Source of the DNA: Rasiella rasia
GTDB taxonomy: Bacteria > Bacteroidota > Bacteroidia > Flavobacteriales > Flavobacteriaceae
Length of the DNA stretch: 64,000 nt
Direction of reading: 5' to 3'
Assembly: GCF_011044175.1 (NCBI RefSeq)
Contig: NZ_CP049057.1
Span: forward strand, 2,557,501 to 2,621,500
The translations under genes and the position numbers were made by a program. Shown piece after piece: positions 54,174 to 61,800 of the stretch. Each line of letters begins with the position of its first letter. Position 1 is the first letter of the stretch. Below the pieces are notes generated by a model, which saw only the letters and a program-made list of their open reading frames with translations, did no database searches and was not told the origin of the DNA.

Positions 54174-54181
54174 CTGATTAG

Positions 54182-54267
54182 TACTGAAGACGGGACTTGA
54201 ACCCGTACGGACATTACTGTCCACTGGATTTTAAGTCCAGCGTGTCTACCAATTCCACCACTTCAGC
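54182..54267 (-). tRNA. tRNA-Leu (anticodon UAA)
   Basis: An 86-base class II tRNA: acceptor stem GCTGAAG with CTTCAGT, D-loop GTGGTGGAATTGGTAGACAC, anticodon stem CTGGA/TCCAG around CTTAAAA (anticodon TAA), a long variable arm (GGACAGTAATGTCC) and T-loop GGGTTCAAGTCCC. The discriminator is A. CCA is not encoded. Confidence 0.97.
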
Positions 54268-54384
54268 ATTTTGCAATAGTAATTATTACAATTGGTATAT
54301 TTTATCGATAATCTCAATTAGTAACGGCTTCAAAGTTACTAGATTGTTTTTAGAAATCTAGTATTTCTAAAAGTATCGTGGCAG

Positions 54385-54457
54385 AGCGAAAAACGGGATT
54401 CGAACCCGCGACCTCCACCTTGGCAAGGTGGCGCTCTACCAGCTGAGCTATTTTCGC
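54385..54457 (-). tRNA. tRNA-Gly (anticodon GCC)
   Basis: A 73-base tRNA: acceptor stem GCGAAAA with TTTTCGC, D-arm TAGCTCAGCTGGTAGAGC, anticodon stem CCACC/GGTGG around TTGCCAA (anticodon GCC), T-arm GCGGGTTCGAATCCCGT. The discriminator is U, as expected for Gly. CCA is not encoded. It lies 117 bases upstream of tRNA-Leu on the same strand. Confidence 0.97.
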
Positions 54458-54540
54458 GTTTTAATAATGAACATCACCTTTTATCGAAGGCGGTTGCAAA
54501 TTTAAAACTTTTAGAAAAAAGACAAAGCATTATTTTATTT

Positions 54541-54570
54541 AATTATTGAAAATATTTTTATTCAATAATT
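54541..54570 (-). terminator. Possible AT-rich terminator hairpin
   Basis: AATTATTGAA (54541-54550) pairs perfectly with TTCAATAATT (54561-54570) right after the membrane-protein stop. It lacks a T run on the minus strand, so it may be an RNA-stabilising hairpin instead. Confidence 0.35.
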
Positions 54571-55091
54571 TAGAGATCATCGCTTATTAGTTTTTTAACT
54601 TCTTCAACGGCGTCTTCATTTAGGTCTTCTGCAATCTTATTGCGTTTGCTAATTTTGTAGGATATAAAAATAAGTAACAACAGAATAGGTATTATTACTG
54701 GTATAGAATACCAGAAATCAAACTCATCTATAAATTGTATTTGGTGATTTATTACACCCGATAGTTGAAACAAAAACATGGTAAGTGGTACCAAGATAGC
54801 ATACTTCCACCAGTTTCTAGAGGTTACAAACCAGATTGTGGTTAACAATACAAACGTGGTCTTTGTGAAGAGTGCATGCATATAAGACTGCACGTTCGAG
54901 AAGTTTCCTGGTTCTATTACACCTATAAATGTATTCCAAGTAACTCCCTCTTCAGATGGAGCATATTTGTAGATATAAAATAAAAAGGGTGTTGCTATCA
55001 AACATAATGATAGCAACACTCCTGAAAAAAAAGTTTTTTTTCTATCCGTTTGGCGGAACTTCGTATTTCGCTTTGTCGATTTGTTGGTCAT
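54570..55091 (-). CDS. Four-helix membrane protein of unknown function
   Basis: This 173-residue protein begins with a basic N-terminus (about 1-20) and has about four membrane helices (near 23-43, 75-92, 98-117 and 130-152), followed by an acidic tail (EDLNEDAVEEVKKLISDDL). I do not recognise the family. The ATG at 55091 lies inside the 3' part of the small lipoprotein gene and gives a 50-base overlap in another frame. An in-frame extension upstream to 55133 is open but would overlap still more. The pair is likely co-transcribed, lipoprotein first. Confidence 0.7.
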   Translation of the reverse strand: MTNKSTKRNTKFRQTDRKKTFFSGVLLSLCLIATPFLFYIYKYAPSEEGVTWNTFIGVIEPGNFSNVQSYMHALFTKTTFVLLTTIWFVTSRNWWKYAILVPLTMFLFQLSGVINHQIQFIDEFDFWYSIPVIIPILLLLIFISYKISKRNKIAEDLNEDAVEEVKKLISDDL

Positions 55092-55164
55092 TTGTTGCTT
55101 GATCTTCTGGGGTACAGCTAGCTGTAAAAGCAAGTACAGCTAAAATAAACATAAGTTTTTTCAT
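55042..55164 (-). CDS. Forty-residue small lipoprotein
   Basis: A short gene of 40 codons plus stop. The product starts MKKLMFILAVLAFTASC, a clear lipoprotein signal with lipobox TASC (Cys at residue 17), followed by only 23 residues (TPEDQATNDQQIDKAKYEV then PPNG). The mature part is polar and acidic. Its last 50 bases overlap the start of the membrane-protein gene in a different frame. Support comes from the signal, the ATG preceded by an A/T-rich leader, and the tight coupling. Function unknown. Confidence 0.7.
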   Translation of the reverse strand: MKKLMFILAVLAFTASCTPEDQATNDQQIDKAKYEVPPNG

Positions 55165-55840
55165 TAGATAGGTTTTTGTGTTATTTTCTATACAATGATA
55201 TGGCGATGTTTTACAAAATCCTATAGTGCTGAAAAACTATGTTTTACGTAATTTTGTCTGTTTTTTTCGACACTTCATCGAAAAAAAAATAGTTATCGAA
55301 TTTCTTTGTCCGTTATTTCCGAACCTAAAAAATGCAAATTAAAGATGGTTTTTAGTGAGTTAAGATGATATAAAAAGGCTAAAATATAGATCAATTTTAG
55401 GGGTCGTTTTCTTAGAATTTCTATGCAAGATTTAGAGACATACACTAAAGAAAAAATTTGAAAATCACTTTTCATTTTAAATAAGGTGCTACCATCAAAT
55501 TTTGACTTCAATCTGGCTGTAGACACCATGAAAGTAGGAATCATCTTTCAGAAAAATCTTACAAATTCTTGATTTTTAGATAGATTGTGAAAAGTCTATT
55601 TGTTAAAATGCTTAAGAAAAAACGTTGTACAACGATGAAAAACTACACTTTATCGAAAATAATAGTATTACATCGACTATTTTGGTTGTTCGTCGTTAAA
55701 ACAGTTAAAAATCTTAACAATTTAAAACTATATTTGGCCAACTGTTTTCCCCCACACAACAGTTACCAACCATTTTCCCGATTTTACAGAGAATAAAATA
55801 AATTAATTTATATACAATATTAATCTATAGTGTATCGCTT
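55165..55840. other. Gene-free region upstream of the giant repeat gene
   Basis: These 676 bases are AT-rich, and I find no convincing gene: the two short ORFs (55293-55544 minus and 55587-55796 plus) lack signals or recognisable sequence. An A/T hairpin (TTTTTTTCGA with TCGAAAAAAA, 55261-55287) could end minus- or plus-strand transcription. A -7 element lies at 55729-55736. Confidence 0.5.
55729..55736 (+). promoter_or_regulatory. Probable -7 element of the giant repeat gene
   Basis: TATATTTG fits TAnnTTTG. No TTG is at the -33 spacing. It would give a leader of about 100 bases before the ATG at 55841. Confidence 0.4.
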
Positions 55841-58800
55841 ATGGAAATTTTTACGCTTCTATTGAAAAAAATCAAAAACAACAAACTCCTCAAATTTTTA
55901 GGGATTGTATTGTTCTTGTCTTATGGCCAATTTTCTATGGCTCAGTGTAACATCACAGTAATAAGTACGTCAATGACGTCGGCTTGTAACGATAATGGAA
56001 CATCGCCAGATCCTTCAGACGATTTCTTTACGGCAGACATTACAGTTACTTTCGAAATGCCTCCAGCAACTGGGACATTGGATTTGTCAGGGGACAGTGG
56101 TTCCATTTCTGTTTCAGTTGGTTCGTTAGATACAGCTACGAGCCATACGTTTATGGGTGTGGTGATGTCGGCAGATGGTACTGCTATAGACGTGACGGCT
56201 TCATTTTCTGACGACGCTGGATGTACCTTAAATGAGCCGGCTGCAGGATTTGCGCCAGCTTCTTGTAGTCCAGATTGTGTAGTTACTAATATTTCAGCCC
56301 TAAACCCAAGTATTTGTAATAGTAATGGAACTGTAGGTGATCCTTCAGACGATTTCTTTACGGTAGATATAGAAGTAGAATATTCAAATCCTCCTGCTTC
56401 TGGAACACTTGATTTAACAGGCGATGGTACTGTTTCTGTGGCGGTGGGTAGTTTAGATGGTCCAACTAGTCATACATTTATAGGTGTAATGTTTCCAGCC
56501 GATGGTAGTCCTATAGACTTAACGGCAACGTTTTCTGCTACTGGATGTACATTAAATGTTCCTACTGTAACAACGGCACCTTCACAATGTAGTATTGCTT
56601 CAGGTCCTGGTGGACTTTCAATTTCGAAATCTCATTGCGATTGGGGATACACCACAACAGATCGTTATAAGATTCAGTATAATATGACCCTAACAAATAT
56701 GGGTACAGAGCCAGTTTATAACATCTCAGCTTTAGACGATTTAGGAACTCCTTTTGGAGGTGATGCACGAATTTTGGCCATTGTTTCTGGTTCAGCAAGT
56801 AGTACAGACCCGCCAAATACTCCAGTTTCATTTAATGGAGCATATGATGGACAAAGTATTGGAGATATTGAGTTGTTAAGTATTGATCCATTAACCGAGC
56901 TTGACGCTGGCGAAAGTATTAACATTAGTATATGTATTGAAGTAGATGCTGTGGCTGCATTAGATATGGCTACGGTAATGAATGTTGTAAATGTTACAGC
57001 AAATGATGCTACTACAGGTGACGCCTACGCAACCTCTGGAGGCGATTCAGAAACTTTTCAAGAGAATAATGCAATTTTAAGCGCTGGCTTACAAGTTAGC
57101 AATGCAAATCCAACAGTTAATACAGACGGAACAACAGATTTCTCATATACAATTACATTAAGGAATAGTGGTTCTGGAGATGCTTCTAATATCCAGTATA
57201 CAGACACTTTTGATCATTTATTTGGTGCTGCACCCGCGGTTCCAATTAATACACTTACAGTAACACCAGTAGGAGCACCTGCCTTAACATTTAATCCTGC
57301 TTTCGACGGAGGGTCGGGAATAAATGGTGGTTCTTCAGAGTTGTTAATGGCAGGACAAACAATGGCAGCGGGAACTACAGCACAATATATAGTAGCACTT
57401 AATGTTGGTCCTACTTCTAATATGTCTGCCAGAGTTACCCAAGGTATTATATCTGGAGTAGATTCAGGCGGAAGAGATGTAAGCGATACGTCTAGAAGAA
57501 ATACAACTGCAGATCATGATGGGGTGCAGTGCTTTTGTGAATCAACACCGGTTACATTAACCTTTACACCTATTCCTTTAATTACTAAAACTGTAATAAG
57601 TGATACGCCTGCTTCTAGTGGTATAGAAGGTAACAAAGATATTGTATTTCAGATTGAAATAGAGAATGATGCAAGCTCTCCGGTAGATTTAATGAATATT
57701 CAGGTAACAGATGATATTAATGCCATGTGTCCTGGAAATATTGTGAATGTTGGAACACCTACATTGGTGTCATCTACAGCATTAGTAGATCCTAATTTTA
57801 ATCCGAGTTTCACAGGACTTGGATTTAACGATGTTTTTGATGGAACTTCAGGAACATTTGAACCAGGAGACAATTTAATCTTTAGTATCGAAGTAGAAAT
57901 AACACAACCATGTCCAGGAGATAACGTAGCTTCATTTACAGCAACCTCTCCTGCAGGAACTGTAACAGCAACAGTTTCTTCTACTGCTGGAATTAACAAT
58001 CCGCCGATGGCTGTAGATGATACAGATTCTACGCCTGTAGATACTCCTATAACTATAGACGCTATTGATAATGACTCAGATCCAGACGGAGATACTGTTT
58101 TCATTACTGAAGTAGACGGAATGGCTATTACAGATGGCGGTGCACCTGTTGCGCTAGGAGATGGAACTATTGTTCAATTAGTAGGAGGAGAACTTGTAAT
58201 AACTCCACCTCCTGGGAGTACAGCTCCAATTTCTTTTTCATACACCATAGAAGATGGTTTCGGAAATTCTGATACTGCAAACATTTTTATTACCATAGAT
58301 GTTTGTGCTATTACAGATATAACCTTATCTAATATTTCTGCATGTGACGATGGAACAACAACTGGTGACCCATCTGACGATACCTTTACGGCCGATGTTA
58401 CGGTAACATTTACAGATCCGCCAGGTACAGGAAATCTAGTGCTCTCTGGTGATGGCTCTGATTCGGTTGCGGTAGGTTCGTTGGGTTCAACCACTACGTA
58501 TACATTTACTAGTGTAACCATGGCTGCTGATGGAACTTCAATAGATCTTACAGCTACTTTCGATAGTCCTAGCGGATGCAGTTTTTCTAACTCTAATGGT
58601 ACAGCACCTGCTGCGTGTAGTATTGCACAAGCCGACGTTGGAATTACTAAAACGCTAACAGATACAAGCCCGTATCAAACAGGAGATTTAGTAACTTATA
58701 CTTTAGTAGTTAGTAATGCAGGTACAGACACCGCAACTAACGTAGTTGTTACCGATACTCCTACTAACTTAACAATACAGAGTGTAGTTGGTGGCGGATG

Positions 58801-61800
58801 TGGAAGTTTTCCATGTACTATCCCAACAATTTTAGCTGGTACTCCAGCAAATGATGTTACAATAACAGTTACTGCAACTATCGATGGGCCAGGAGCCTTT
58901 GATAACGTTGCTTCGGTAAGTGCAGATCAAGTAGATAGTAACCCAGCAAATGATTCTGATGCAGTTGGAAACAATGGGGTTGCGGCAGGAATGGCAGATT
59001 TGGTCACGGTTAAAACACTAACAAGTGGAACTTCTACTCCTGCTGAATCTGAGGTTGTAACTTTTACAATTACAGTTACTAACAATGGCCCAGATAATGC
59101 GACAAATATTACTTTAGACGACACAATTCCAGCTGGCTTAACAGCAACTGGAAATAATGGAAATACAGGGGGTGCTCAAGCATCAAGCTATGCCGCTCCT
59201 ACGTGGACAATTCCTTTGTTGAATTCAGGTGAAAGTGTAACACTTTTAATTGAAGGTACGGTAAACTTGGGTGAAGATGGGAATACAATTACCAATACAA
59301 CTACGGCTGCCTCAACACCAGATCAGAACGATCCTTCTACGGCGGGTGATGATTTGGAAGAATCGGTTGTGGTTACAGGATGTTTAGATACTGATGGCGA
59401 TGGAGATTGTGATGCAACAGATCCAGACATTAACGATCCTTGTAATTTTAGCCCTGGAAGTATTCCAGATACCACAAACCCAATATGGCAAGCAGCCGAT
59501 TGCGACGGTGATGGTGAAACTAACGGAGAAGAAACTACAAATGGCACAAATCCGCAAGATCCTTGTTCAAATCAAATGACAGTCGTGCCGACCAATCCTG
59601 GAACGCCAGGAACTCCTGCACAAACAGCGTACGATATTTGGGCAGCGGCAGATTGTGATGAAGATGGGGTTACCAATGGTGTTGAAGCAGAAACAGATGG
59701 GACCAACCCTTATGACCCTTGTGATTATGAGGTTGCTAGTCAAAATATAGCAAACGTGGGTCCTTCATGGAATGATGCAGACTGTGATGGTGACGGTGTT
59801 ACCAATGGAGATGAAAATGCTAGTGGAACTGATCCTCAAGATCCATGTAGTTATAATCCAATATTAGTAACGCAACCCCAAACAACAATGTGGCTCTTAG
59901 CAGATTGTGATGGTGATGGTACTAGTAATGGTCAAGAAGTTGCAGATGGAACCGACCCAATGGATCCATGTGATGTAACTAATCAGATAGTACAAACAGA
60001 TCCAATGACTCCAGGAACACCTGAACAAGCAGCCTATGATATTTGGGCAGCAGCAGACTGTGATGGTGATGGCGAGACAAACGGAGAAGAGGTTACCAAT
60101 GGTACAGACCCGTTTGATCCTTGTAGTGTAAGTACTCAAACTGTACAAACTAACCCAATGTCTCCTGGGACTCCTGCCCAAAATGCATACGATGTATGGG
60201 CAGCTGCAGATTGTGATGGTGATGGAGAGACCAATGGTACAGAAGTTACTAACGGTACAGATCCATTTGATCCTTGTGATGTAACAGTTGCAACGATTCC
60301 GAATCCAGCAGATCCAAACTATGGAGTATGGGCAGCCGCAGATTGTGATGGTGATGGTGAGACAAACGGAGAAGAGGCTACCAATGGTACAGATCCATTT
60401 GACTCATGTAGTGTTACTGTAGCGACTATTCCAACCAATCCTATGGCACCAGGAACTCCTGCACAGACTGCATACGATGAATGGGCAGCTGCAGATTGTG
60501 ATGGTGACGGTGTGAGCAATGGAGTAGAGGCCGAGACAGACGGAACAGATCCATACGATCCATGTTCTTACCTAGCGGCGAGTCAAGATATAACAATGGT
60601 TACTGCAGCATGGAATGATTTAGATTGTGATGGCGACGGGGTAACCAATGGAGACGAAGTAATTGATGGAACAAACCCACAAGACCCTTGTGATTATATT
60701 GCTGGCAGTGTTAGTCGTCCAATGAGCGCAGCATGGGATTTACTAGATTGTGATGGTGATGGTGATCCAAACGGAACTGATCCAGACCCACAAGACCCTT
60801 GTGTTGTTACTGCTGGTGTGTTACCAACCAATCCAATGAATCCAGGAAGTCCAGAACAAGCTGCATTTGATGCTTGGGCTGCAATAGACTGTGATGGTGA
60901 TGGCGAGACAAACGGAGAAGAATTAATTAATGGAACTGACCCTTACGATCCTTGTGATGTAACAGTTGCGACCATCCCGGCACCTACAGATCCAAACTAT
61001 GGAGTATGGGCAGCTGCAGATTGTGATGGTGATGGAGAGACTAATGGTACAGAAGTTACTAACGGTACAGATCCATTTGATCCTTGTGATGTAACAGTTG
61101 CAACGATTCCAAACCCAGCAGATCCAAACTATGGAGTATGGGCAGCTGCAGATTGTGATGGTGATGGTGAGACAAACGGAGAAGAGGCTACCAATGGTAC
61201 AGATCCATTTGACTCATGTAGTGTTACTGTAGCGACTATTCCAACCAATCCTATGGCACCAGGAACTCCTGCACAGACTGCATACGATGAATGGGCAGCT
61301 GCAGATTGTGATGGTGACGGTGTGAGCAATGGAGTAGAGGCCGAGACAGACGGAACAGATCCATACGATCCATGTTCTTACCTAGCGGCGAGTCAAGATA
61401 TAACAATGGTTACTGCAGCATGGAATGATTTAGATTGTGATGGCGACGGGGTAACCAATGGAGACGAAGTAATTGATGGAACAAACCCACAAGATCCTTG
61501 TGATTATATGGCTGGTAGTGTTACTGGGCCAATGAGCGCAGCATGGGATTTACTAGATTGTGATGGTGATGGCGATCCAAACGGAACTGATCCAGACCCA
61601 CAAGACCCTTGTGTTGTTACTGCTGGTGTGTTACCAACCAATCCAATGAATCCAGGAAGTCCAGAACAAGCAGCATTTGATGCTTGGGCTGCAATAGACT
61701 GTGATGGTGATGGCGAGACAAACGGAGAAGAATTAATTAATGGAACTGACCCTTACGATCCTTGTGATGTAACAGTTGCGACCATCCCGGCACCTACAGA

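Noticed and set aside
54182-54457. Integration site for a mobile element at the tRNA pair
   Set aside because: Neither tRNA 3' end is repeated nearby, and no integrase gene is present.
55293-55796. Two short ORFs in the gap before the giant gene
   Set aside because: No signal peptide, no recognisable motif, and unusual composition (Lys/Leu/Phe-rich by chance in AT-rich DNA).
59385-59600. Possible frameshift in the giant gene, because an ORF in another frame (59394-59579) appears there
   Set aside because: The main frame stays open through this stretch and continues with the repeat pattern to base 64000.
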